From positions 5,103-69,102 of the forward strand of contig CAZMBO010000002.1 of the NCBI GenBank assembly GCA_964564655.1: a DNA stretch of 64,000 bases, written 5' to 3'. The notes under the pieces are model-generated. The model was given only the letters and a program-made list of their open reading frames with translations, was not told the origin of the DNA and made no database searches. How positions within the stretch are numbered: the stretch's first letter is position 1; the number at the start of each line of letters is the position of its first letter. Origin of the DNA: UBA8687 sp964564655 (GTDB lineage: Bacteria > Nitrospinota > Nitrospinia > Nitrospinales > VA-1). The position numbers and the translations under genes are program-made. This document shows, one piece after another, positions 1 to 8,251 of this stretch.

Positions 1-2
1 GG

Positions 3-812
3 CACACGTTTCTAAATGAAATAAACACATCACTTCTTTTATTGCAAAAACTACACCAGGAAATTGCCGATGCCAATACGCCGAATAAAGGTCAGTTGAT
101 CGTTCACAGTTATGAGACCATTCCATCGCACTCCTTCATCTCTATCGACGCGACAAGGTCTTCGGGAATAATCATTGCCGACATAGGGCCTTATCTTGGG
201 CGCAGCACGCCACGACCCAGCATGCAGGTGGTCAATAAAAAGAAAGGTATGTTTAGTTATTGGAAAGAGATGAACGATATTATGTGGGAAAACAGTAAGC
301 CGGTGAAGATGGAAGTCGACGGTCCTTCAGCTATAAACTCCAAGACCCTGGTTCTGGCGAGTGGAAACGAAACGGAATTTTATGATTCTGAAAATAACAC
401 TTGGCAAAAAGCATCGATCTGTCAAATGGGAAGTGATTGGCGCGGGATCAAAGGCGGTCAGTGGGTTTGGGTTCGTGATGGAGTAACAAAGGAAGAAGCT
501 ATAACAGGAACTAAGAAAAAATTTCGTCTACAATTTAATCTGCCACTTGAAAATACGGGCTCCATTCGTATCGCAGAAATGTTATTACGATCTGACGATG
601 TTTGTCATATCTCCGTGAACGATGTGCGTCTGCTTCAAGAATATGGTGGTGCCGAATATCCAGATCCTTTTCTAATCGATATAGACAAATACATCCACGT
701 CGGAGATAACACCATAATGTTTGATTTGATCAGTTACGCCAAGCCAGATGCTAAGGCCCCAGAAGACAACCTCGCTGGTCTCATTTACCGCTTGCACGTC
801 GAATATTCCTAA
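3..812 (+). CDS. C-terminal part of an unrecognised protein, possible phosphatidyltransferase-like region plus beta-sandwich domain
   Basis: The frame is open from the first base of the window to the stop at 812, so the 5' end probably lies outside; the TTG at 42 is only a possible internal start. The first roughly 100 visible residues contain a stretch (SIDATRSSGIIIADIGPY) that loosely recalls proteins in which a phospholipase D-like fold ends in a DUF5919-type region. This resemblance is weak. The last 110 residues (RLQFNLPLENTGSIRIAEML to the end) look like an all-beta jelly-roll, with alternating hydrophobic strands and a motif like HISVNDVRL of the kind seen in galactose-binding-like modules. 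No signal peptide can be judged because the N-terminus is missing. It is separated from the nuo operon by its own 380-base intergenic region, so the two are probably not co-transcribed. Function unknown. Confidence 0.55.
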   Translation, partial: HTFLNEINTSLLLLQKLHQEIADANTPNKGQLIVHSYETIPSHSFISIDATRSSGIIIADIGPYLGRSTPRPSMQVVNKKKGMFSYWKEMNDIMWENSKPVKMEVDGPSAINSKTLVLASGNETEFYDSENNTWQKASICQMGSDWRGIKGGQWVWVRDGVTKEEAITGTKKKFRLQFNLPLENTGSIRIAEMLLRSDDVCHISVNDVRLLQEYGGAEYPDPFLIDIDKYIHVGDNTIMFDLISYAKPDAKAPEDNLAGLIYRLHVEYS

Positions 813-1003
813 TCCTTATTTATCCTCTTCATAATATTTCTTTTTCAAATTATATCCTCTTTGGGACAGGCTCGGAATCATGTACACATGGTGATTTTTC
901 AGATATTCTCATGAGGTAATAAGGCTTATAAGGTAATTTTTGGGTGATCATGTAACATATTGAATATAAAGGATTAAAATACAATCTACGATGTTGTTTT
1001 TCT

Positions 1004-1056
1004 GCTATAAATCACCTTAAATCAAATATTGACAGGGTAAGGTGGACTGCTATAAT
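1004..1056 (+). promoter_or_regulatory. nuo operon promoter with upstream element
   Basis: The -35 hexamer TTGACA lies at 1029-1034 and the -10 hexamer TATAAT at 1051-1056. Both are perfect matches to the sigma70 consensus, separated by 16 bases. Transcription would start near 1063, leaving an untranslated leader of about 150 bases before nuoA. Upstream, GCTATAAATCA (1004-1014) followed three bases later by TAAAT (1018-1022) is repeated ahead of the bacterioferritin gene at nearly the same distance from its -35 box. It could be an UP element or an activator site. Confidence 0.8.
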
Positions 1057-1063
1057 CCCGACT

Positions 1064-1174
1064 CCTGAGGCTTTCTCGTTTGGTCCCTCAGGCTTCAGCT
1101 AACATATTATGGTTGCAAGTCTAAAGGGATTTCTCACATGGGGACCCAGATAGCTATTAATGCCAACATAATAT
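1064..1174 (+). promoter_or_regulatory. Structured 5' leader of the nuo transcript
   Basis: Two inverted repeats are visible just downstream of the predicted transcription start. CCTGAGG (1064-1070) pairs with CCTCAGG (1086-1092) around a 15-base loop. ATATTATG (1104-1111) pairs with CATAATAT (1167-1174), and after a one-base bulge TTG (1113-1115) pairs with CAA (1164-1166). No T-tract follows either stem, so they are not ordinary terminators. I do not recognise a known riboswitch or small RNA family here. Confidence 0.45.
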
Positions 1175-1216
1175 AGTAACTTTACAATTTTTCTGTTGAG
1201 TCTGGCGAAGCTTTTT

Positions 1217-1570
1217 ATGGCTGAGTATTTTTATATTTCATTATTTGCAGTTGTTGCCCTGGTGGTGATAGGTGCCTTATTGGCATTATCTACTTTGCTG
1301 GGTCCGCGCAATGCAACTCCCCAAAAATTACTGCCTTATGAGTGTGGCATTGTTCCAACGGAAGAAGCCAAAGGCAAGTATCCAGTACGTTTTGCAACTA
1401 TTGCCATGCTTTTCATCATTTTTGATGTGGAGGTGGTTTTCATGTACCCATGGGCGGTGGCGTTGGGTGAACTGAAGCTTTTTGGTTTGATTGAAATGCT
1501 TATTTTTATAATCATTCTGGGAATCGCATACGTCTACATTTGGGGACGAGGAGGATTAGAATGGGATTGA
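1217..1570 (+). CDS. nuoA: NADH-quinone oxidoreductase subunit A
   Basis: NuoA is a small membrane subunit of respiratory complex I, at the junction between the peripheral and membrane arms. The 117-residue product from ATG 1217 has three hydrophobic segments and the family motifs YECGI and RFATIAMLFIIFDVEVVFMYPW, the latter with the conserved acidic residues of the second helix. A TTG at 1196 would add seven residues, but ATG 1217 gives the usual N-terminus and length. It is the first gene of a same-strand run of 13 nuo genes and overlaps nuoB by 10 bases, implying translational coupling. Transcription most likely starts at the consensus promoter near 1029-1056. Confidence 0.95.
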   Translation: MAEYFYISLFAVVALVVIGALLALSTLLGPRNATPQKLLPYECGIVPTEEAKGKYPVRFATIAMLFIIFDVEVVFMYPWAVALGELKLFGLIEMLIFIIILGIAYVYIWGRGGLEWD

Positions 1571-2145
1571 TTGATCAAGCAGTTGACGCGTTTGAAAACG
1601 AAGTAAACAATTTAAAATTGAATGTTCAGGATGCTGTGGAGGCGATGGATTATGAATACTCCGGCTCCCTATACGATACTGTTTTAACTACAAAATTAGG
1701 GAAAGTAGTTGGTTGGGCACAAAAAAATGCTTTGTGGCCGGCGACCTTTGGTCTTGCGTGTTGTGCCATTGAAATGATGGCCATGGCAAATTCCCGTTGG
1801 GATGCTGCGCGTTTTGGAGCTGAAGTTTTCCGTGCCTCGCCGCGTCAAGCAGATTTGATGATTGTGTCGGGCCGCGTTTCACAGAAGATGGCCCCCATCC
1901 TCAAACAGATTTATGACCAAATGCCGGAACCTAAATGGGTGATCTCTATGGGAGCCTGTGCTTCCTGTGGCGGTATTTTTAATAATTATTCGATTGTACA
2001 GGGTGTTGATCGTGTTGTGCCGGTCGATGTATATGTTCCCGGATGTCCTCCTGGCCCCGAGGCCTTGTTGTATGGTGTTATTAAACTCCAGGAAAAAATA
2101 ATGATGGAAGCGGGCACCGACAAGGCCAGAAAGAGGGTGGCATGA
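1561..2145 (+). CDS. nuoB: NADH-quinone oxidoreductase subunit B
   Basis: NuoB (PSST) carries the terminal [4Fe-4S] cluster N2, which hands electrons to quinone at the interface with NuoD. The 194-residue product has the cluster cysteines in the expected places: adjacent C67-C68 in LACCAIE, C133 and possibly C136 in GACASCGG, and C162 in VPGCPPGPE. The ATG at 1561 is preferred over an upstream TTG (1540) because a purine-rich GAGGAGG ribosome-binding site sits just before it. The gene starts inside the end of nuoA and its last bases overlap the nuoC start (ATGA at 2142), so nuoA, nuoB and nuoC look tightly coupled. Confidence 0.97.
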   Translation: MGLIDQAVDAFENEVNNLKLNVQDAVEAMDYEYSGSLYDTVLTTKLGKVVGWAQKNALWPATFGLACCAIEMMAMANSRWDAARFGAEVFRASPRQADLMIVSGRVSQKMAPILKQIYDQMPEPKWVISMGACASCGGIFNNYSIVQGVDRVVPVDVYVPGCPPGPEALLYGVIKLQEKIMMEAGTDKARKRVA

Positions 2146-2672
2146 CGAGTGAGGAGATCGTTGATAAGGTAAAGGCAGAACTTACCGATATCATACAGGA
2201 TACCGATTTGCCACAGGGTGATGCAGTCATTTTTATTGCGCCAGACTCTCTGCAATCTGTCGCTCAATTTCTTAAAAATGATGTGGATTTAAAATTTGAT
2301 TACCTTTCCGATATACGTGGCGTTGACTATTTACTTGAAGACCGAGAGCCTCGTTTTGAGGCCGTTTATCAACTGTACTCCATTGATAATCAGCATTCCA
2401 TAAGGGTTCGTGTGGGGATAGAGGAGGATAATCCCTCTGTTCCCACAGTATCGAATTTGTGGAAGGGTGCCCTTTATCCTGAGCAGGAATTATTCGACAT
2501 GTTCGGAATCAACGTTGAAGGTCATCCAACAATGGAGCGTTTGATTATGCCTAAGGATTGGGAGGGTTTCCCGCTAAGAAAAGATTATCCGTTAACAACA
2601 GAAACCGTTGCTTTTTCTCATAATAGGGATTTTAAAAGCGAATTGGTTAAATCGAAACCACCGACTCGATAA
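2142..2672 (+). CDS. nuoC: NADH-quinone oxidoreductase subunit C
   Basis: NuoC (30 kDa subunit) is a peripheral-arm protein that helps form the quinone module with NuoB and NuoD. The 176-residue product has the family signature in its C-terminal half: ELFDMFGINVEGHP followed by RLIMPKDWEGFPLRKDYPL. It is a separate protein here, not fused to NuoD as in E. coli. The ATG overlaps the nuoB stop by four bases. The gene ends 8 bases before the GTG of nuoD. Confidence 0.96.
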   Translation: MTSEEIVDKVKAELTDIIQDTDLPQGDAVIFIAPDSLQSVAQFLKNDVDLKFDYLSDIRGVDYLLEDREPRFEAVYQLYSIDNQHSIRVRVGIEEDNPSVPTVSNLWKGALYPEQELFDMFGINVEGHPTMERLIMPKDWEGFPLRKDYPLTTETVAFSHNRDFKSELVKSKPPTR

Positions 2673-2680
2673 GGCGACTC

Positions 2681-3880
2681 GTGAGCGTAACTGAACAGGG
2701 ACTGCTGCAGCGTGATAAAGATACGATGACCCTCAACATGGGTCCGCAACACCCGAGTACCCATGGAGTGTTTCGTGTCATCTTGGAAATGGATGGCGAA
2801 GTTGTCAAGACCGCTGAACCTGAGATCGGATACCTGCATACGGGAATCGAAAAAACTTCTGAGAACAAACGTTATGCGCACGTCATCCCGATGACGGATC
2901 GTTTGGATTATCTCAATCCTCCTGGAAACAATCTTGCGTTTTGTCTTAGCACTGAAAAACTCTTGGAAATTGAAATTCCTGATCGGGCAAATGCTCTTCG
3001 AGTGATCATGTGCGAACTCTCTCGTATTGCCAGTCATCTTGTCTGGTTGGGAACACATGCGCTAGATATTGGGGCGATGACAGTTTTCCTTTATTGTTGG
3101 CGAGAGCGCGAGATGATTCTGGATCTAAATGAGGAAATTTCGGGAGTTCGTATGATGACGAGTTACATTCGCGTTGGTGGAGTGGCAAAAGACGCTACTC
3201 GATCATGGTTGGATGGCATTCTTGATTTTGTACAATATTTCCCCGAAAAAGTAGACGAATACGAAAGATTGCTCACCAACAATCCAATATGGTTGGACCG
3301 TACAGAAGGTGTCGGTGCTTTTACTCGGGAAGAAGCGATTAATTGGAGTTTGAGCGGCCCGGCATTACGGGCTTCGGGGGTGAATTGGGATATTCGTAAA
3401 TCGCAGCCTTACAGCGGCTATGAAAATTATAATTTTGAGGTTCCCGTTCAAAACAACGGTGATATTTTTGATCGCTACCGTGTACGGATTGAAGAAATGC
3501 GACAGAGCCGCTCTATCATTCAGCAGGTCTTAGAGGATCTTCCAGGCGGGCCTTACAAGGCTCCGGACAATAAAGTCTCTTTGCCAGCCCGCGAAACACT
3601 TCATACTAGCATGGAAGCTTTGATCCATCATTTTAAACTGGTGTCAGAAGGAATCAGCGTTCCGAAGGGTGAAACTTATGTGCCGATTGAAGGAGCAAGA
3701 GGCGAAGTCGGGTTTTACATTGTCAGCGATGGAACTAATGTTCCATCACGGGTCAAACTCCGAGCGCCTTCGTTTATGGCGATCCCAGGGATGTGTAAGA
3801 TGATGGAAGGTTGCTATATCGCAGATGTGGTTGGCATCATTGGTAGCATCGATATTGTAATGGGAGAAGTAGATCGCTAG
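2681..3880 (+). CDS. nuoD: NADH-quinone oxidoreductase subunit D
   Basis: NuoD (49 kDa subunit) forms the quinone-binding pocket with NuoB and is related to the large subunit of NiFe hydrogenases, although it lacks the nickel ligands. The 399-residue product starts at GTG 2681. It contains NMGPQHPSTHGVFRV, the EIGYLHTGIEK segment and the C-terminal GSIDIVMGEVDR, all diagnostic for the family, and the length is normal. It follows nuoC directly. About 87 bases separate it from nuoE, the longest spacer in the first half of the operon, with a weak hairpin (3924-3928 with 3940-3944) that may modulate nuoE expression. Confidence 0.97.
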   Translation: MSVTEQGLLQRDKDTMTLNMGPQHPSTHGVFRVILEMDGEVVKTAEPEIGYLHTGIEKTSENKRYAHVIPMTDRLDYLNPPGNNLAFCLSTEKLLEIEIPDRANALRVIMCELSRIASHLVWLGTHALDIGAMTVFLYCWREREMILDLNEEISGVRMMTSYIRVGGVAKDATRSWLDGILDFVQYFPEKVDEYERLLTNNPIWLDRTEGVGAFTREEAINWSLSGPALRASGVNWDIRKSQPYSGYENYNFEVPVQNNGDIFDRYRVRIEEMRQSRSIIQQVLEDLPGGPYKAPDNKVSLPARETLHTSMEALIHHFKLVSEGISVPKGETYVPIEGARGEVGFYIVSDGTNVPSRVKLRAPSFMAIPGMCKMMEGCYIADVVGIIGSIDIVMGEVDR

Positions 3881-3967
3881 ATTTAGAGCAGTTGAGTTTT
3901 TAGCCTTTTATTTCTAGTTTATACCCTCTTGGAATTGCGGAGGGGAGCCGACAGTAATAAATGAATT

Positions 3968-4444
3968 ATGGCAGAGTATAAATTTACAAAAGATCAGGAA
4001 AAAGAGATCAGCGGCATTCTTGCAAAGTACCCGGTTAAAACTTCGGCGTTACTTCCTTTGTTGACTCTGGTGCAACGATCGGACCAGGTAGTTAGTCCGG
4101 GAGCGATGGTTGCGATAGGAAAAAAACTGGATGTTTCCCCTGCTTACGTTCAGTCAGTTATGTCCTTTTATACGATGTACCACACGGAAAAAGTGGGAAA
4201 GTATATGATTCTGTTCTGTATCAATATTAGTTGCCAATTGAACGGATGCGACAAGCTCCTTGAGCACACAGCAAAAAAACTGAATATCAAGGTAGGAGAA
4301 ACCACCTCGGACGAAAAGTTCACCCTGCATCGAGAGGAATGTTTGGCTGCTTGCACGGAAGCGCCGATGATGCGGGTCAATGATACTTATTATGGAAACC
4401 TGACTGAACAGCGCATCGATCAGATCATCGACTCACTGGATTGA
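3968..4444 (+). CDS. nuoE: NADH-quinone oxidoreductase subunit E
   Basis: NuoE (24 kDa subunit) is a thioredoxin-fold protein holding the [2Fe-2S] cluster N1a, next to the NADH site on NuoF. All four cysteine ligands are visible with canonical spacing: C84 and C89 (C-x4-C in FCINISC), then C125 and C129 (C-x3-C in ECLAAC). The length of 158 residues is typical. It is followed after 3 bases by nuoF. With nuoF and nuoG it forms the NADH-oxidising module, so this complex uses NADH directly, unlike complexes lacking nuoEFG. Confidence 0.96.
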   Translation: MAEYKFTKDQEKEISGILAKYPVKTSALLPLLTLVQRSDQVVSPGAMVAIGKKLDVSPAYVQSVMSFYTMYHTEKVGKYMILFCINISCQLNGCDKLLEHTAKKLNIKVGETTSDEKFTLHREECLAACTEAPMMRVNDTYYGNLTEQRIDQIIDSLD

Positions 4445-4447
4445 TTT

Positions 4448-5707
4448 ATGACTCAGATTCTATTTAAAGATATAAATAAAAAAAATCTTCATACGATGAA
4501 GGTGTATGAGGGGCTTGGTGGCTACCAGTCTCTAAAAAAGGCGTTTTCCCAAAAGCCCGAAGAGATTGTTGAGGCGGTAAAGGCATCCGGTTTACGGGGT
4601 CGCGGTGGAGCCGGGTTTCCTACTGGACTGAAATGGAGTTTTCTCGCCAAGGATGTTTTTCCGCGTTACCTCTGTTGCAATGCGGATGAGTCCGAGCCAG
4701 GAACTTGTAAAGACCGGGAGTTATTGCTTAAAAACCCACACCTTCTTATTGAGGGAATGATCTTATGTTCCTATGCCTGTCGAATAGAAACGGGTTATAT
4801 CTATTTGCGCGGAGAGTTTCACGATCTTAGTCTAATCATGGACAAAGCTCTGGATGAAGCGCGTGCAAAAGGTTATTTGGGAACAAATATTTTAGGTTCC
4901 GGGTTTAACTTGGAAATCCATACGCATCTGGGGGCGGGAGCCTATATATGTGGAGAAGAATCAGCGTTACTTAACTCTCTTGAAGGTGGTCGCGGGGAGC
5001 CCAGAATGAAACCGCCTTTTCCTGCGGTTGAAGGGTTGTACTCGAAGCCGACAGTTATTAACAATGTTGAAACATTGTGTGTAGTTCCTTTCATCGTAAA
5101 TGAAGGTGCAGATAAATATGCGGCTTTGGGAACAGAAAAAAGTAAGGGAACAAAATTGGTGAGTGTTTCTGGTCATGTAAAAAAACCCGGTAATTATGAA
5201 ATTGAACTGGGGACACCTACAAGCGAACTTATTTTTAACATGGCCGGGGGAATTCAAAACGATAACAAACTTAAAGCGTTTATCCCGGGAGGATCTTCCG
5301 TTCCCATGTTGCCAGCGGATAAAGTCGATACTCCCTATGATTATGAATCGCTTGCGGCAGCAGGCACCATGTTGGGTTCCGGCGCGTTAATTGTTATTGA
5401 TGACAGTATTAATATCGTAGAGGCTACGTTACGGCTCATTAGCTTTTACATGCATGAGTCCTGCGGGAAATGTACGCCTTGTCGCGAAGGAACGCGCTGG
5501 CTCCATCAGATTGTGGAACGCATCATGCAAAACAAGGGGCAATTGGAATATATTACTAAGCTTGAAGATATTTGCGACAATATGGCGTTTAAAACTTTTT
5601 GTCCACTTGCCGATGCTTGTGTCGCTCCAGTTGTGAGCAGCATTAAGTATTTTCGCTCGGATTATGAAGAATATTTTAAAAATGTTCCTGCTGGTGTAGC
5701 TAGGTGA
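4448..5707 (+). CDS. nuoF: NADH-quinone oxidoreductase subunit F
   Basis: NuoF (51 kDa subunit) binds NADH and FMN and carries the [4Fe-4S] cluster N3, the entry point of electrons into complex I. The 419-residue product shows the glycine-rich nucleotide site GRGGAGFPTGLKWSF (about residues 50-64), the FMN segment GAGAYICGEESALLNSLEG (about 160-178) and the cluster motif ESCGKCTPCREG (about 337-348), with the fourth cysteine in FCPLADA (about 385). The length is normal. It lies between nuoE and nuoG with short spacers of 3 and 24 bases. Confidence 0.97.
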   Translation: MTQILFKDINKKNLHTMKVYEGLGGYQSLKKAFSQKPEEIVEAVKASGLRGRGGAGFPTGLKWSFLAKDVFPRYLCCNADESEPGTCKDRELLLKNPHLLIEGMILCSYACRIETGYIYLRGEFHDLSLIMDKALDEARAKGYLGTNILGSGFNLEIHTHLGAGAYICGEESALLNSLEGGRGEPRMKPPFPAVEGLYSKPTVINNVETLCVVPFIVNEGADKYAALGTEKSKGTKLVSVSGHVKKPGNYEIELGTPTSELIFNMAGGIQNDNKLKAFIPGGSSVPMLPADKVDTPYDYESLAAAGTMLGSGALIVIDDSINIVEATLRLISFYMHESCGKCTPCREGTRWLHQIVERIMQNKGQLEYITKLEDICDNMAFKTFCPLADACVAPVVSSIKYFRSDYEEYFKNVPAGVAR

Positions 5708-5731
5708 TAACAGGAAATTATTGAGGGCTTT

Positions 5732-8227
5732 ATGTCTGATATTACTTTGACGATTGACGGGAAATCAGTCACTGTTCCAAAGGGAACAAAAGTGGTGGAT
5801 GCTGCCAAACAGGTTGATGTAAATATTCCTGTTTTTTGCTATCACGAGAAAATCGGTCCGTTAGGTTGTTGTCGTATGTGTCTTGTTGAGGTTGAAAAAA
5901 TGCCGAAACTCATGACCGCATGTACGATGGATGTAGCTCCAGATATGGTTGTGAACACCGTAGGTGATAAGGTTGAAAAAGCGCAGAAAGGTGTGCTGGA
6001 ATTTACGCTTCTCAATCATCCTCTAGACTGCCCGGTTTGTGATAAGGGCGGTGAATGTCCGCTTCAGGATAACACTTTCAAGTATGGTCCGCCGGATACG
6101 CGAATGGAGTTTCATCGCGCCAATAATGTTAAAGCAACCCCTCTCAGTCCGGTAATTACGATTGATCGGGAACGTTGTATCGCCTGCCAACGTTGTACGG
6201 CGTACAGCGAACGCATTGAGCAGGACCGCGGTCTGGTAATGTTAAACCGTGGATTCCATAACGAGGTCAATACGTTCAATAACGAACCGTATGACAATCG
6301 TTTTTCTGGAAACGTAATTGATATTTGTCCTGTGGGAGCTTTAACGAATACGGATTTTCGTTTCAAGGCGCGTACCTGGGATTTGGTGAATCAGGATACT
6401 CTGTGCGCGAATTGTGGTTGTAATTGTAATATCACTTTTGGGACTCGACTTAATGAGTTCATGCGTATTGAAGCGAGGCCCAATGATATGGTGGACGATG
6501 GCTGGATTTGTGATAAGGGGCGTTGGGGCCATGATTTCGTAGAAAATAAAAATCGGATAACTACTGTTCGGGAAAACAATATAAGGGAAACTGAGCCCTC
6601 TTCTTTTCCAAGTTTTCCGATTGATACGCCGACCGAAAATGCTGCTGAAAAAGTGGTGGAGGCATTCAAAAAAATAGCGGATGAACATGGCCCTGAAAGC
6701 ATAGGATTTCTGGGATCTCCATACGCAACGAATGAAGAGAACTATCTATACCAAAAATTATTTCGACTATTAGGGACAAACAATATCGATCATAAATCGT
6801 ATCTGGACACTCCGGGATTGCCGATTGACCATTACGATATTGAGCAGATTGAAAATTCTAATGTCGTTTTATTGATTGCCTGTGACCCAACCGAAGAGTT
6901 GCCTATTCTCGATCTGAGAATCAAGAAGGCGGTTTCCCGATGTGGGACAAAACTTCTTTCTCTAAATGATCAGGGTACAGCATTGGATAAATATGCAGAT
7001 CTAAAAATAAAATATAAAGTTGGCTCGGAAGCCTATGCCATCGATGCACTTACAAAAAGTTTAGCTAGTGAGCTAGGAGAGTCGATAGATTTTTCCTCTA
7101 ACCTTAAGCAAACCGGAATTTCTAAGGATGAAATGAAGTCGTTGGTGGAAGCGGTTAGATCAAGTATGAAAATTTGTGTCGTATACAACCCCGCTGCGCT
7201 GTCCGGAGATACGGTTCTTCGAGTCAAACGCTTGCTTTCTATGATTACTAAAATTCCTACAGTAGAGTGTGGAGCTATTCCTGCAGCCCCAGCTACTAAT
7301 GCTGTCGGTGCTATGGACATGGGTCTTGTGTCTGATTTCTACCCGGGCGGTGTCTCGGTTTCAGACAGCGAGAAGGTTAAAGAGTTATGGGGGGAAACTG
7401 CGCCCACGAAAGCTGGGCTGACGGCCTTGGAGATGATTGCGAAAGCAAAAAGTGGTGAGCTAAAAGCATTATGGGTTCATCGATCTAACCCGGTTGTAGA
7501 TTTTCCTGGGAGGGCTCAAGTGGTTGAGGCCCTAAAGAACCTGGATCTACTAGTGGTGCATGACATGCTGGCAACGGAAACAACCCAACTTGCGAAAATC
7601 GTGTTGCCTTCTAATGGGCCAGGCTTTGATGAAGGTACGACCACCAATATTGGCGGCAGGGTTCAAGCTAGAAAAAAAGCTTTAGACTCTAATGGTATTG
7701 CCGACTGGAAGCTAATCAGTGTGATGTTGAAAAGACTGGGGGATGAAACGGATTACTCGCGAGTAGCGAAAGTTTTGGATGAAATTTCAAAAAAGGTTCC
7801 AGGTTACCAGGAAATTAATAGTAGGTTGGTCGGTAAATTGGGATGCAATAGGGAGCAAGTAGTGAGTGAGGCGGTTTCTCCCGGCAACCTTAAAAGCGCT
7901 GGGAGCAGTAAGGGTAAATTGAGGTTACGTTTGGTGACGTATTTGTTTGCCCACGATAAAATTCTTGATGCTTCATCAAAATTGGCTCACCACTTCAAGT
8001 CTTCTTCGGCTTTTCTCAATGAAGCAGATGCAAGGAATTTAGGGGTTGCCGATGGGGATGTTATTCGGCTCTCCGGAAATGGAATAGAAATAGATGCCGA
8101 ACTCACAATAGATAATCGATGTATGGCTGGGGGCATAGTGGTGCCAAAAGTTTCTGATGAACAGGGTGTTAATGGATTGCTAAATCTCGATGGTAGCCCA
8201 GCATGGGTAGATATTAAAAAAGTTTGA
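5732..8227 (+). CDS. nuoG: NADH-quinone oxidoreductase subunit G
   Basis: NuoG (75 kDa subunit) conducts electrons from NuoF towards NuoI through several Fe-S clusters. The 831-residue product begins with a [2Fe-2S] ferredoxin domain (CYHEKIGPLGCCRMC). Next comes the His/Cys site HPLDCPVCDKGGEC (about 90-107), then CIACQRC with a distal CPVGAL (about 150-200). CANCGCNC (about 223-230) plus a cysteine in WICDKG supply ligands for the extra N7-type cluster, which only some bacteria have. The rest is a molybdopterin-oxidoreductase-like fold that is not expected to bind molybdenum in complex I. The length is within the range for long bacterial NuoG. Confidence 0.96.
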   Translation: MSDITLTIDGKSVTVPKGTKVVDAAKQVDVNIPVFCYHEKIGPLGCCRMCLVEVEKMPKLMTACTMDVAPDMVVNTVGDKVEKAQKGVLEFTLLNHPLDCPVCDKGGECPLQDNTFKYGPPDTRMEFHRANNVKATPLSPVITIDRERCIACQRCTAYSERIEQDRGLVMLNRGFHNEVNTFNNEPYDNRFSGNVIDICPVGALTNTDFRFKARTWDLVNQDTLCANCGCNCNITFGTRLNEFMRIEARPNDMVDDGWICDKGRWGHDFVENKNRITTVRENNIRETEPSSFPSFPIDTPTENAAEKVVEAFKKIADEHGPESIGFLGSPYATNEENYLYQKLFRLLGTNNIDHKSYLDTPGLPIDHYDIEQIENSNVVLLIACDPTEELPILDLRIKKAVSRCGTKLLSLNDQGTALDKYADLKIKYKVGSEAYAIDALTKSLASELGESIDFSSNLKQTGISKDEMKSLVEAVRSSMKICVVYNPAALSGDTVLRVKRLLSMITKIPTVECGAIPAAPATNAVGAMDMGLVSDFYPGGVSVSDSEKVKELWGETAPTKAGLTALEMIAKAKSGELKALWVHRSNPVVDFPGRAQVVEALKNLDLLVVHDMLATETTQLAKIVLPSNGPGFDEGTTTNIGGRVQARKKALDSNGIADWKLISVMLKRLGDETDYSRVAKVLDEISKKVPGYQEINSRLVGKLGCNREQVVSEAVSPGNLKSAGSSKGKLRLRLVTYLFAHDKILDASSKLAHHFKSSSAFLNEADARNLGVADGDVIRLSGNGIEIDAELTIDNRCMAGGIVVPKVSDEQGVNGLLNLDGSPAWVDIKKV

Positions 8228-8251
8228 TGGAATTTCCCGGAGAACGATAGT

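Larger units (their letters stand above)
813..1195 (+). other. Intergenic region upstream of nuoA
   Basis: This 383-base stretch contains no credible reading frame. Its right half carries a near-consensus sigma70-type promoter (1029-1056), an 11-bp element shared with the bacterioferritin promoter (1004-1014), and a transcribed leader with two inverted repeats (1064-1092 and 1104-1174). The left half (813-1000) is AT-rich, and I see neither a convincing terminator for the upstream gene nor a second promoter in it. Confidence 0.6.

Noticed and set aside
3924..3944. CCCTC/GAGGG hairpin between nuoD and nuoE as a terminator
   Set aside because: The stem is only 5 bp and no T-tract follows; the operon clearly continues into nuoE.
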